A model generated the notes under the pieces. The model made no database searches. It saw only the letters and a program-made list of their open reading frames with translations, and had not been told where the DNA came from. Of a DNA stretch of 64,000 nt, positions 1 to 7,888 are shown piece after piece (the first letter of the stretch is position 1; each line of letters starts with the position of its first letter). The position numbers and the translations under genes are program-made. This stretch comes from an uncultured Pseudomonadales bacterium (lineage in GTDB: Bacteria > Pseudomonadota > Gammaproteobacteria > Pseudomonadales > Azotimanducaceae): the NCBI GenBank assembly GCA_951813515.1, contig OX638346.1, forward strand, positions 923,617-987,616, given 5' to 3'.

Positions 1-213
1 CCATAGCAGGCGCGGCTCCGCCTGCACGGCAAACCCGGTTTCTTCCCAGACCTCGCGCCGCAGGGCGTCCAAACGGTCCTCGTCCGGCTTGATGCCGCCG
101 CCCGGCAACAACCAGAAGTGGCCGGGACGGTCGGGCCGCTGCATTCGCAGGAGCAGTACGCTGTGGTCGGTCTCCGACAGGATCAACGCACGTACGGCTT
201 GTCGACGTCGCAT
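1..213 (-). CDS. Nudix hydrolase, N-terminal part (runs off window)
   Basis: Nudix enzymes hydrolyse nucleoside diphosphates linked to another group. The reverse strand from the ATG at 213 reads 71 residues with no stop before the window edge. A full Nudix box is visible at about residues 39-61: G, five residues, E, seven residues, then REVWEETGF, matching G-x5-E-x7-R-E-U-x-E-E-x-G-U. The preceding LLPGGGIKPDED is typical of the strand before the box. The gene lies 53 bases after the PhyH dioxygenase on the same strand and may be co-transcribed with it. An in-frame TTG four codons upstream is an alternative start. Substrate cannot be told. Confidence 0.88.
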   Translation of the reverse strand, partial: MRRRQAVRALILSETDHSVLLLRMQRPDRPGHFWLLPGGGIKPDEDRLDALRREVWEETGFAVQAEPRLLW

Positions 214-266
214 GCAAATCGCCAAGGTGTTTTGGGCTTTCGGTCAGTGCGGAGTAAACCCTTCGG

Positions 267-1136
267 CTAGTACACCTCTGTCCGTTCACTTCCCGGTCGG
301 GAATGACGATCCATGCTGCGCACGTCGTTGCCGCCGTATTTGCGCTCGCCCCGCACCAACACGTGCTTGCGATCATCCGGCAGCGAGAATTCGTCGGCGC
401 TGTGGTAGCCGAGCGTCATGCTCATGCGGGTGCCATTGGTCTGGTTTTTGCCTGCCGCATGCAGCAGCAATCCATCCATGGCGAGCAGCCCTCCTGCGGG
501 CATGGGTAGCGGGATCGCCTGGGACCAAGCAATCTCAAACAGTTCCTCTTTCTCGCGAGGGGAACCCCCTCGCGCTCCCCGGCCGAGGGCTCTCTTCTTG
601 CGAGGGGTACCCCCTCGCGCTCCCCGGCTGAGGGCTCCCCGTTCGCGAATATACGCATAGTCGGAAAGCGTCGACAGGTGATGAGAGCCCGGAACCACGT
701 AGGTGCAACCGTTCTCGAGATGGGTGTCTTCGAGGTAGACGAGTACCGAAAGCAGGTTCCGCGACCACACCCGGCAATCCCGGTGCAACTCGATCGACGC
801 CAGCGACTTCCGGTCGCGCATATAGATGTGGTTGTGACGATTGAGCATGAACTCGATGTTGGGTCCCAGCAACGACTCCAGCGGGTCGAGAATCTCGTCG
901 CACGCGATGGCTTGCTGGAAGACGCCGCCCCGGTCCCAGAGGCCGGATATTCGGTCCACTTCGCCATCGCGACGCGCGACCGGCTCGACCTCGTTACGGA
1001 TGTCCTCCAGCGCCGCGGCCTTCAAGCCCTCCACCAAGTCCGCCGACAACCTTGTCGGCAGTTTGATGAAGCCATTGTGCCGGAAGAGGTCCACCTCCTC
1101 GGGTTCGAGTGTGGATCTGGTGCCTGGTCCTTCCAT
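267..1136 (-). CDS. Phytanoyl-CoA dioxygenase (PhyH) family protein with in-frame repeat insertion
   Basis: Predicted iron(II)/2-oxoglutarate-dependent oxygenase of 289 residues. The metal triad is readable: H118-R-D120 in IELHRDCRVW and distal H226 in LLLHAAGKNQ, with R237 as likely 2-oxoglutarate ligand. The VPGSHH motif at 148-153 is typical of the family. Between the VPGSH loop and the distal His, residues 168-197 are two 15-residue repeats rich in Arg and Gly (ALSRGARGGTPRKKR and ALGRGARGGSPREKE) that do not look like PhyH sequence. They come from a 45-bp DNA duplication that keeps the frame. The gene is 91 bases downstream of an SDR gene and upstream of the Nudix gene on the same strand. 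Substrate unknown; whether the insertion is tolerated is unknown. Confidence 0.88.
   Translation of the reverse strand: MEGPGTRSTLEPEEVDLFRHNGFIKLPTRLSADLVEGLKAAALEDIRNEVEPVARRDGEVDRISGLWDRGGVFQQAIACDEILDPLESLLGPNIEFMLNRHNHIYMRDRKSLASIELHRDCRVWSRNLLSVLVYLEDTHLENGCTYVVPGSHHLSTLSDYAYIRERGALSRGARGGTPRKKRALGRGARGGSPREKEELFEIAWSQAIPLPMPAGGLLAMDGLLLHAAGKNQTNGTRMSMTLGYHSADEFSLPDDRKHVLVRGERKYGGNDVRSMDRHSRPGSERTEVY
546..635 (-). repeat. Two tandem 45-bp units inside the PhyH gene
   Basis: Two direct 45-bp units (591-635 and 546-590, read on the minus strand). Each begins with GCCCTCAGCCGGGGAGCG or its close variant and contains a perfect 8-bp inverted repeat, GCGAGGGG / CCCCTCGC, around a 3-base loop. 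Because 45 is a multiple of three, both units are translated in frame. The head sequence is shared with the 90-bp repeats at 55621-56070. Confidence 0.9.
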
Positions 1137-1227
1137 CTTTTTCGAACCTCGCTGTTGTCGTTCACGGGTCCAATCTGTCCGACTTTGCGCTTCGCTCCGC
1201 GCAATATCAATAGCGCCGGACTACGCG

Positions 1228-1947
1228 CTACAGGCGCGAGGGCATCAGCATCAGTTCGGGTACCCGCGCCCGCGCCGGCAGCGATGCCACGAACAGGCAT
1301 GCCTCGGCCACGTCCTCCGGTTGCAACGCGTGCGCTATCACCTCGGGCGGCGTCGGCGTCGGCCGCTTGAGCACGAGCGGCGTGTCTGTTAGTCCCGGGA
1401 AGATCACCGTGGTACGAACGCCGTTGTCCTGCTCCTCCTTGAACGTCCCGTGCGCCAGTCCCACCAGCCCGTGCTTGGCGGCTTGGTAGGACACACCGGA
1501 GGCATCCGGAAGCTGCACCGCGACACTCGACAGGTAGATGATGAGTCCTCCGCCCTGCCCCCGCATGGTCGGGAGCACGGCCTGTGTGCAGTGGAAGGCG
1601 CCGTTCAGATTGGTGGCGAGCATCATGTCCCAGTTTTCCGGGGTCAGTTCGTCCAGGGTACGGTCAGGGATATTCGTGCCAGTCGCGTAGACGAGCACGT
1701 CGATGCGGCCAAATCGCTCGACAGTCCTTTCTATCGATCGACGGATCGACATCGTGTCCTCGACGTCCATCGGGCAGACCAACGTATGGCCGCCTATCTC
1801 CTCAGCCAGTGTCTCGAGCCTGTCCTGGCTACGGGAAGCGAGCACGATGGCGGCGCCAGCCCCTGCAAACGCAAATGCCGTCTCCCTGCCAATGCCGCTG
1901 CTGGCGCCCACGATGACCGCCACTTGATGCCTTAGCGCGTCACTCAC
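1228..1947 (-). CDS. Short-chain dehydrogenase/reductase (SDR)
   Basis: A 239-residue classical SDR, a soluble NAD(P)-dependent oxidoreductase. The Rossmann cofactor motif GASSGIG is at residues 14-20, the catalytic Ser at 140/141 (YLSSVAV) and the YxxxK pair at Y154/K158 (SYQAAK). The NxxG-like segment YATGTN follows strand 4. LASRSQDRL after strand 2 ends in basic residues, which suggests NADP preference. It precedes the PhyH and Nudix genes on the same strand, so the three may form one unit. The substrate cannot be inferred. Confidence 0.9.
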   Translation of the reverse strand: MSDALRHQVAVIVGASSGIGRETAFAFAGAGAAIVLASRSQDRLETLAEEIGGHTLVCPMDVEDTMSIRRSIERTVERFGRIDVLVYATGTNIPDRTLDELTPENWDMMLATNLNGAFHCTQAVLPTMRGQGGGLIIYLSSVAVQLPDASGVSYQAAKHGLVGLAHGTFKEEQDNGVRTTVIFPGLTDTPLVLKRPTPTPPEVIAHALQPEDVAEACLFVASLPARARVPELMLMPSRL

Positions 1948-2062
1948 GGCTCAACCCTCCCTGACAATGCCCTGGATTGTGCCCAAGTGCCACGCACGGC
2001 ATAGAGTCCGGAGCGTTCATCCGGAATGGTTATCGACATCCGCCAGACACGCGATATTTGGA

Positions 2063-2092
2063 TTGACTATTTGCATTCTAAATGCATTATTT
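2063..2092 (+). promoter_or_regulatory. Promoter with palindromic operator for the 2099 ATPase
   Basis: TTGACT at 2063-2068 as a -35 box and TTATTT at 2087-2092 as a weak -10 box, 18 bases apart. Between them is a perfect inverted repeat, TGCATT-CTA-AATGCA (2072-2086). The expected transcript start is at or within a base or two of the ATG at 2099, and there is no Shine-Dalgarno sequence, so the message may be leaderless. The palindrome suggests a repressor site. This is inferred from sequence only. Confidence 0.5.
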
Positions 2093-2098
2093 AGACCT

Positions 2099-3322
2099 AT
2101 GGATTTGCCGTACATCAAACGTTCGCTGGAATCCGTCCTCAAAAAGGCAGCGTCCGAGTTCCCGGCCGTCGTACTGACCGGGCCGCGACAGTCCGGCAAG
2201 ACTACCCTACTGCAGCATCTCTTCGGGAGTCGTTGCCGGCATGTTTCCCTGGAGCCGCCGGACGTTCGCGCAACCGCCGCAGAAGACCCGCGTGGCTTCC
2301 TGGAACTGTATCCGCCACCGGCCATATTCGACGAAGTGCAATATGCCCCCGACCTGCTTCCCTACATCAAGGAAAGGATCGACGCGAACCGCGCCAAGAG
2401 CGGTCAATACCTGTTGACCGGCTCGCAGAACCTATTGCTCGCGGAGAAGGTGACGGAATCGCTTGCAGGTCGTGCGGCCATTCTCCGCCTGTTACCGCTA
2501 TCCAGACGGGAAACGGAGGGACGGTCGCAATTCCCCCTTGCCTGGGAGCGCAAGCGCGAGGCATCGTCAAGGTCGACACTTGCTTTCGGCGACCTGTGGA
2601 AGCGATTCCTTCGCGGCGGGTATCCGGAACTTGCGATACAACCCGACCGCGATAGTTCCCTCTGGCATGCCAGCTACATCCAGACCTATCTCGAACGGGA
2701 CGTGCGCACGCTCCGGCAGGTTGGGGACCTGATCCAGTACCAGAACTTTCTCCGCATCCTGGCGGCCCGAAGTGCGCAGCTAGTGAATCTGACAGATGTC
2801 GCCCGGGACCTCGGGGTAGCGGTCAACACCATCAAGGCATGGCTCTCCGTGCTTGAGGCCACCTACCAGGTGATCGTGTTGCGCCCGTATTTCACCAACA
2901 TCGGAAAACGGCTCGTCAAGACGCCGAAAGTGTATTTCACAGATGTCGGTACGCTCTGCCACCTGGCGGGCCTCAAGGACCCCGAACATGCCGCCTCGGG
3001 ACCTATGGGCGGTGCCATCATGGAAACGGCGGTGCTCTCCGAAATCGTCAAGACGCTGACCCATCGCGGCTTGGAGCCGAGAGTCTATTTCTGGCGGACC
3101 ATGTCGGGATCGGAAGTGGATTTCGTGGTCGAGACCGAATCGGGGCTCGTCCCGATCGAGGTCAAGCTATCCGCTACGCCGAAACCGGCCATGGCCGCGA
3201 CCATCAAGAACTTCCAGGCAGATGCGGAAGGCAAGGCGACGTCCGGGTACGTAGTGCATCCCGGCGACATACGCCTGCCCCTGGGTTCCGGCGTGACCGC
3301 GCTACCCTTCGCCGATCTGTAG
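2099..3322 (+). CDS. AAA_14 / DUF4143 ATP-binding protein (copy 1)
   Basis: A 407-residue protein of the COG1373 type: an N-terminal P-loop ATPase (AAA_14) followed by DUF4143. Walker A is GPRQSGKT at residues 28-35, and a Walker-B-like IFDEVQ follows. The segment LLTGSQNLLL is the sensor region. Near the C-terminus SEVDFVVE followed by PIEVKLS resembles the D...ExK core of PD-(D/E)XK nucleases. The ATG at 2099 is preferred over an upstream in-frame ATG because homology starts there and the promoter ends there. It stands alone, divergent from the SDR gene. The cellular role of this family is not established. Three more members occur in this window. Confidence 0.9.
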   Translation: MDLPYIKRSLESVLKKAASEFPAVVLTGPRQSGKTTLLQHLFGSRCRHVSLEPPDVRATAAEDPRGFLELYPPPAIFDEVQYAPDLLPYIKERIDANRAKSGQYLLTGSQNLLLAEKVTESLAGRAAILRLLPLSRRETEGRSQFPLAWERKREASSRSTLAFGDLWKRFLRGGYPELAIQPDRDSSLWHASYIQTYLERDVRTLRQVGDLIQYQNFLRILAARSAQLVNLTDVARDLGVAVNTIKAWLSVLEATYQVIVLRPYFTNIGKRLVKTPKVYFTDVGTLCHLAGLKDPEHAASGPMGGAIMETAVLSEIVKTLTHRGLEPRVYFWRTMSGSEVDFVVETESGLVPIEVKLSATPKPAMAATIKNFQADAEGKATSGYVVHPGDIRLPLGSGVTALPFADL

Positions 3323-3397
3323 CGAATCGGCTCATGAACGATGCGCCTGCCCGAGTCGACTCGTGCAACAATTGGATCCTTTCCCCGGAGGCAACGT

Positions 3398-4384
3398 ATG
3401 CGTAACGACGAATTGGGCACTGTGATCGTGCATTCCGAACTCCTGAGCGACGGCCACATCGAAGCGATCCGCGCCGCAGTGCCAGGAACCGAGGTCGTCA
3501 GAGTCGATACACCCGAGGAGTGGGAGTCGCGCCGCGCCGAGTTGGGGCCGAATGTCGAGGTGGCCTTCGGATTGCGCGATATCGGAGACCTGGCTTCCGT
3601 GCCGCGTCTGCGGTGGATTCAGACCATCGGGGCCGGAATGGACTGGCTGCTCCGCCTGCCCGAAGTCGCCCAGAGCGATATCGTGGTGACCAACGCCTCC
3701 GGCGTGGCCGCGGTGCCGATCGCCGAACACATACTCGCCCTGATGTTCGTGCTTACGCGCCGCATGCATCGCTTCGCCAAGGCCCAACGCGATCACGAGT
3801 GGTTTCAGCGCGGGCGCTGCGAGGAAATCGACGGCACCACCATGGGCATCATCGGACTCGGCCCCATCGGCCTGAAGACAGCGGAGAAGGCGAAGGGCCT
3901 CAACATGCGCGTACTCGGCCTGCGACGCGACCCATCGCGCACTTCCCCGCACGTCGACCGGATGTTTGGCCCCGACGGGCTGCATGAACTGCTCAAGGAG
4001 TCGGACTGGGTGGTGCTGGCCGCACCCCTCACGGAGGAGACGCGCGGAATGATGGGGGAACCGGAGTTCCGAACCATGAAAGAGACGGCCTACTTCATCA
4101 ACATCGCACGGGGACAAATCGTCCAGGAAGACGTACTGATCCGTGCGCTCCAGGAGGGGTGGATTTCCGGGGCGGGCCTCGATGTATTCGCCCAGGAACC
4201 CCTGCCCACCGACTCGCCCCTGTGGGACATGCGCAACGTCATGATCACCGCGCACTACGCTGGCGCCACGCCCCGCTACGCGGATCGCGTGACCGGTATC
4301 TTCACGGAGAACCTTCGACGCTACCAGGCGGGCGAGCCGCTGATGAACGTCATCGACAAGGAACGGACGTACATCAGCAGCTAG
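3398..4384 (+). CDS. D-isomer-specific 2-hydroxyacid dehydrogenase
   Basis: A 328-residue NAD(P)-dependent oxidoreductase that interconverts 2-keto acids and D-2-hydroxy acids. The cofactor-binding motif GLGPIG is at residues 153-158. The catalytic triad is R238 (NIARGQIV), E267 (FAQEPLP) and H286 (ITAHYAGAT). The catalytic-domain entry WIQTIGAGMD is typical. The start at 3398 is fixed by GGAGG at 3387-3391, six bases upstream; an ATG at 3341 lacks such a site. It lies 75 bases after the DUF4143 ATPase and converges with the epoxide hydrolase. Substrate is not predictable; the sequence resembles the glyoxylate/hydroxypyruvate reductase A-like branch. Confidence 0.9.
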   Translation: MRNDELGTVIVHSELLSDGHIEAIRAAVPGTEVVRVDTPEEWESRRAELGPNVEVAFGLRDIGDLASVPRLRWIQTIGAGMDWLLRLPEVAQSDIVVTNASGVAAVPIAEHILALMFVLTRRMHRFAKAQRDHEWFQRGRCEEIDGTTMGIIGLGPIGLKTAEKAKGLNMRVLGLRRDPSRTSPHVDRMFGPDGLHELLKESDWVVLAAPLTEETRGMMGEPEFRTMKETAYFINIARGQIVQEDVLIRALQEGWISGAGLDVFAQEPLPTDSPLWDMRNVMITAHYAGATPRYADRVTGIFTENLRRYQAGEPLMNVIDKERTYISS

Positions 4385-4395
4385 TGGATTGACGA

Positions 4396-5505
4396 CTAGC
4401 GCAACGACCGGAAGAACGCCCGGATATCCTCCACGACCAGTTCGGGTTCCTCGAAGGCCGCGAAATGGCCGCCGCGATCAAACTCGGACCAGTGCACGAC
4501 GTTGCAGCTCTCGGCGAGTTCATCCCGCGTCCGGGACATCCCGGGGAAGACGGCATACCCGCTGGGGGCTTCGATCCGGCCACCGATGCGATTGGCCTCG
4601 TTCTGCGCGTTTTCGTAGTAAATGCGGGTGCTGCTGTGGATGGTTCCCGTGAACCAATACAGCGAGACGGTGGTGAGCAACTCGTCCTTGGTGAAGCTCG
4701 ATTCGATGTCGCCGCCGCAGTCGCTCCAGGCGTGCCACTTCTCAATGATCCAGCCGGCCAGTCCCGCGGGAGAGTCCGTGAGTCCATAAGACAGCGTCTG
4801 TGGCCGCGTACTCTGGATGTGGCCGTAGCCGCCCCCGGTTCTGCGCCAGGTTGCAAGCGCCTCAGCGTCGTTTCCCGACTCTCTTCTGGACTGCATGCCT
4901 CCTGCGAGACGGTGTATGCCGACCACCCGCTCGGGGAACTTCCAGCCGATCAGGCCGGTTATCGTCGCGCCCCAGTCACCGCCGTGCGCGCCGTAGCGGG
5001 CGTGGCCCAGATCGGTGAACAGCCGATCCCACATCTCGGCGATGCGTGCCGGTCCGTAGCCGGGCCGGGTCGGAACCTCCGAGAAGCCATACCCAGGAAG
5101 AGACGGCACAAAGACATCGAAAGCGTCTGCGGGGTCGCCGCCATGGGCGCCGGGATCGGCCAGCGGTTCGATGACCTTGTCGAGTTCGTAGAAAGTGCTG
5201 GGCCAGCCGTGAGTGAGCACGAGCGGCAACGGATCCGGTCCCTGCCCGGCGGCGTGTATGTAGTGCAGGCGGAAGCCGTCGACCTCGCGCAGGAAATGGT
5301 CGTGCCGGTTGAGTGCGGCTTCCTGCCGACGCCAGTCGAAGCCGTCTGCCCAGTAGGCGCACAACTCCTGCAGGTAGGCGCGATTCGTGCCGTAGTTCCA
5401 GCCGCCGCCTTCGATCTCGGTGGGCCAACGCGTGCGCGCAAGACGCTCGCGCAGGTCCGTCAACGCGGCGTCCGGGACTTCGATCTGAAACGGTGTTGCG
5501 GTCAT
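4396..5505 (-). CDS. Epoxide hydrolase (alpha/beta hydrolase with EHN domain)
   Basis: A 369-residue enzyme of the microsomal epoxide hydrolase type, opening epoxides to diols. The N-terminal EHN domain (about 1-110) begins PFQIEVPDAALTDLRERL, typical of the family. The alpha/beta hydrolase core shows the oxyanion motif HGWP (99-102), the nucleophile D177 in GGDWGA and the catalytic His near 346 in RGGHFAAFEEPE. PGYGFS (137-142) is also characteristic. The gene converges with the hydroxyacid dehydrogenase and is 22 bases downstream of the PhyH-HEAT gene on the same strand, which suggests co-transcription. Confidence 0.92.
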   Translation of the reverse strand: MTATPFQIEVPDAALTDLRERLARTRWPTEIEGGGWNYGTNRAYLQELCAYWADGFDWRRQEAALNRHDHFLREVDGFRLHYIHAAGQGPDPLPLVLTHGWPSTFYELDKVIEPLADPGAHGGDPADAFDVFVPSLPGYGFSEVPTRPGYGPARIAEMWDRLFTDLGHARYGAHGGDWGATITGLIGWKFPERVVGIHRLAGGMQSRRESGNDAEALATWRRTGGGYGHIQSTRPQTLSYGLTDSPAGLAGWIIEKWHAWSDCGGDIESSFTKDELLTTVSLYWFTGTIHSSTRIYYENAQNEANRIGGRIEAPSGYAVFPGMSRTRDELAESCNVVHWSEFDRGGHFAAFEEPELVVEDIRAFFRSLR

Positions 5506-5527
5506 GTCATTCTTCGACGCCCGGACG

Positions 5528-6958
5528 CTAACGCCGCTGATCGTAGTGCCACGGCTCTCCCGACGTGTGCGCGTAATCCCAGCGTGTCGCCATCAGGTAC
5601 TTGAGCGCTGCGTCGAGTCCATCCACCGTTCCCAACCGTTGCAGCGCCTCGATGGACCATCCCCGCACGTGGTGATGGTCGTGATAGAGGTTGTCCTTTA
5701 GGGCGTCCACGATCCCGGGAAGCGCAGCCGCCCGCGTGCCGAAGCGCGCCGCGGTGAGCGCGGCGTAGTGCCGAACGATCGCATCGTCGTCCCGGAGCGC
5801 GTCGACAAGCTCTTCTGGCGCTCCCGATCCCGCTTGGCCGACGATGCCGATCGACTCGATAGCGTAGTGACGTACGACCGGGGCATCGTGGTGACAGAAC
5901 TGGGTCAGGACAGGCAGGGCGTCGACGGCGCGCGGACCGATGTCGCCGAGAATATCGGCAACCTGAACGCAACGCTCGGGGCCCGCGCCGTCGAGGAGAC
6001 CGAGAAGCGGTGCCACTGACTCCGCCCCGAGCGGCGGGAAGCCGTATCCCGCGACACAGCGCAGATCAACGTCGGAACTCGTCAATGCTTCCAGCAACGG
6101 ATCCACCGCGCCGAGATTGCCGAGCGTGTATGCCGCCCCTATCGCTTCGGCGACATTTGCGCCGCGGAGGCGCTCGACGAGTCCGTCCGTATTCTGGTCG
6201 GATCGATGTGCCCTTCTCGGCGCGGCCCCCAGGTGCCAGTTCCAGATGTACTGCCAGATCGGTTCCTGCGAATCCGCCGTAGCGGTCCAGTCTGGAGTCC
6301 GGTGGTCCCAACTCGGTGACGTGGGGTCCAGGTTTCGCGTGTACAGGAACTTCACCATGTGGCGGGGAATGTCCGTCCTGTTCGCTCCGAAGCGCCCGTG
6401 GGCGATGTCGAAGTGCACGATCATGACCGTTCCGGCATCACCGGAGAGAGGGATTTTGTCGTCTTCGTCCAACGCGCTGCGCAGGAGATACTGGCTGCGG
6501 GGCACGATACCCATAGGCCCCATCTCCAGGGTCGTGTCCTGCGGGTAGTAGAACAGCATCACAAAGCGCGTCGCATGGTGGCGTCGTCCGTCCACCATGT
6601 GGTGCGCGTGGCGCTCACCGTCCTTGTGCAACCGGCCGTCCCCCAGGTGCCAGGCCGTCATGGTCCGCACTTTTTCCGGAGGGTTCACGTGATCGTGACG
6701 ATGGAAGTGCAGGTAGTAGTCCGGCCCCAGGATCGATAGCAGGGCACCGCGCACGACCGGCTCGTCCAGCAACTCGCGAAGCTCCGGCACCATCGGCAGC
6801 AGGTTGTTGTGCCCTACGAGGCCGTCTTCCTCGAGCGGCTCGAGACGTGCGTACATGGCGTCGTGGTATGACTTCGGAAGCGCCGACTGCACGATGACGT
6901 ACCCCTCGCGGATGAAATGTTGCATCGCTTCGTCGGTGAGAAGAATAGGGTCACTCAT
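5528..6958 (-). CDS. PhyH-family dioxygenase fused to HEAT repeats
   Basis: A 476-residue two-part protein. Residues 1 to about 220 are a PhyH-type iron(II)/2-oxoglutarate oxygenase: opening AMQHFIREGYVIVQSAL, metal ligands H111-K-D113, distal H187 (DIAHGRFGANR) and R194. From about 256 to 470 there are repeated helical pairs such as GAAYTLGNLGAVDPLLEAL and EELVDALRDDDAIVRHYAAL, the pattern of HEAT/PBS-lyase repeats. These usually bind proteins or large ligands, so the repeats may deliver a macromolecular or protein-bound substrate (inference). The gene is upstream of the epoxide hydrolase on the same strand and divergent from the FitAB pair. Confidence 0.85.
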   Translation of the reverse strand: MSDPILLTDEAMQHFIREGYVIVQSALPKSYHDAMYARLEPLEEDGLVGHNNLLPMVPELRELLDEPVVRGALLSILGPDYYLHFHRHDHVNPPEKVRTMTAWHLGDGRLHKDGERHAHHMVDGRRHHATRFVMLFYYPQDTTLEMGPMGIVPRSQYLLRSALDEDDKIPLSGDAGTVMIVHFDIAHGRFGANRTDIPRHMVKFLYTRNLDPTSPSWDHRTPDWTATADSQEPIWQYIWNWHLGAAPRRAHRSDQNTDGLVERLRGANVAEAIGAAYTLGNLGAVDPLLEALTSSDVDLRCVAGYGFPPLGAESVAPLLGLLDGAGPERCVQVADILGDIGPRAVDALPVLTQFCHHDAPVVRHYAIESIGIVGQAGSGAPEELVDALRDDDAIVRHYAALTAARFGTRAAALPGIVDALKDNLYHDHHHVRGWSIEALQRLGTVDGLDAALKYLMATRWDYAHTSGEPWHYDQRR

Positions 6959-7063
6959 TGGAAGAGATCGTCTCGTGTCTTGTCATGGGGGCGAAATACC
7001 GTCGACTTCCAAAAAGCGACGTGGATCACCGTACATAGAATAACGCATCACCGACAGCCTAGC

Positions 7064-7102
7064 TTGCTGGCATATGAAAGCGTTGCTAGCATATGCCAGC
7101 AA
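7064..7102 (+). promoter_or_regulatory. FitAB operator/promoter with 13-bp inverted repeat
   Basis: TTGCTGGCATATG (7064-7076) and its exact reverse complement CATATGCCAGCAA (7090-7102) are separated by 13 bases. A second, nearly perfect 20-bp palindrome centred on GCATATGC spans 7083-7102. A promoter fits inside it: TTGCTG (7064-7069), 17 bases, TAGCAT (7087-7092). Toxin-antitoxin complexes of this type bind such repeats to autoregulate, which is the likely use here. Confidence 0.75.
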
Positions 7103-7138
7103 TCAGTTCATTTTGTCTTCTCGATTGACGGGCTCCCT

Positions 7139-7372
7139 ATGGCCAGCTTGAGCGTCAGAAAACTCGAAGAGGAGACGCTGTCACGATTACGTATCCGCGC
7201 CGCAAAGCATGGGGTGTCCATGGAGGAAGAGGCGCGTCGCATTCTCAAAAATGCAGTCAACGCTCCGGATCACCTCGGCGATCTCGCGATTCGGATCTTT
7301 GGCCCAGAGCATGGCGTCGATCTTCAGCTTCCGGAAAGGACACCCCATGAACCGATGGATTTCAGCGAATGA
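7139..7372 (+). CDS. FitA/VapB-type antitoxin
   Basis: A 77-residue antitoxin. The N-terminus (ASLSVRKLEEETLSRLRIRA, residues 2-21) has the beta-strand then helix pattern of a ribbon-helix-helix DNA-binding domain. The tail (from about residue 50) should wrap the toxin. The start ATG at 7139 is chosen because the conserved RHH begins there; the longer in-frame extension runs through the operator. Its last bases overlap the toxin start by 4 nt (ATGA), typical of coupled toxin-antitoxin pairs. Confidence 0.88.
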   Translation: MASLSVRKLEEETLSRLRIRAAKHGVSMEEEARRILKNAVNAPDHLGDLAIRIFGPEHGVDLQLPERTPHEPMDFSE

Positions 7373-7794
7373 TCCTGCTCGACACGAACGTCGTTTCAGA
7401 GGTGATGAAGGCGCGGCCGGTGGAAACCGTCCTGGCTTGGCTGAACAGCCAGGAGTCGGAGAAGCTCTACGTGTCCGCCATCACCATTGGCGAGATCACC
7501 TATGGTCTGCGTATCTTGCCTGACGGCAAACGCAGATCGGAGCTTCGTGAACGATTCGAACAGTTCATTGGTCGAGGCTTTGATCAGCGCGTGCTCGCCT
7601 ACGACGAATCTGCTGCACGCCTCTACGGTGAGCTGATGGGCGATCGCAAGGAACTCGGACTTCCGTCGAGTGTGCCCGATGGCCAGATTGCTGCAATTGC
7701 CCGTTGCAACAGCCTGGCGGTGGCGACCCGAAATATCCCCGACTTTGAAGACTGCGGCATCGATTTGGTCAATCCCTTCGAGTTCGGGCGCTAA
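7369..7794 (+). CDS. PIN-domain ribonuclease toxin, FitB/VapC type
   Basis: A 141-residue PIN-domain protein predicted to cleave RNA when free of antitoxin. Acidic metal-binding residues are visible: D5 in LLDTNVVSE, E43 in TIGEITYG, D104 in VPDGQIAAIA and the downstream TRNIPDFEDCG. The length and the MILLDTNVVSE opening are typical of FitB-like toxins. It overlaps the antitoxin gene by 4 bases. The known role of the family is plasmid or genomic-island stabilisation, or growth control. Confidence 0.92.
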   Translation: MILLDTNVVSEVMKARPVETVLAWLNSQESEKLYVSAITIGEITYGLRILPDGKRRSELRERFEQFIGRGFDQRVLAYDESAARLYGELMGDRKELGLPSSVPDGQIAAIARCNSLAVATRNIPDFEDCGIDLVNPFEFGR

Positions 7795-7888
7795 GGGCGC
7801 ATCGCTCGCGAAGCCGCAGGAGTTGCCAGTTCCGCGCAGCACGGCGTGTACTGGTTCTCGGATCAGGACATCGTTCGCGGCAGTTTCT

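Noticed and set aside
89..631. Plus-strand frame across the Nudix and PhyH genes
   Set aside because: Shadow of two minus-strand genes with clear catalytic motifs; Cys/Arg-rich composition is typical of antisense GC-rich DNA.
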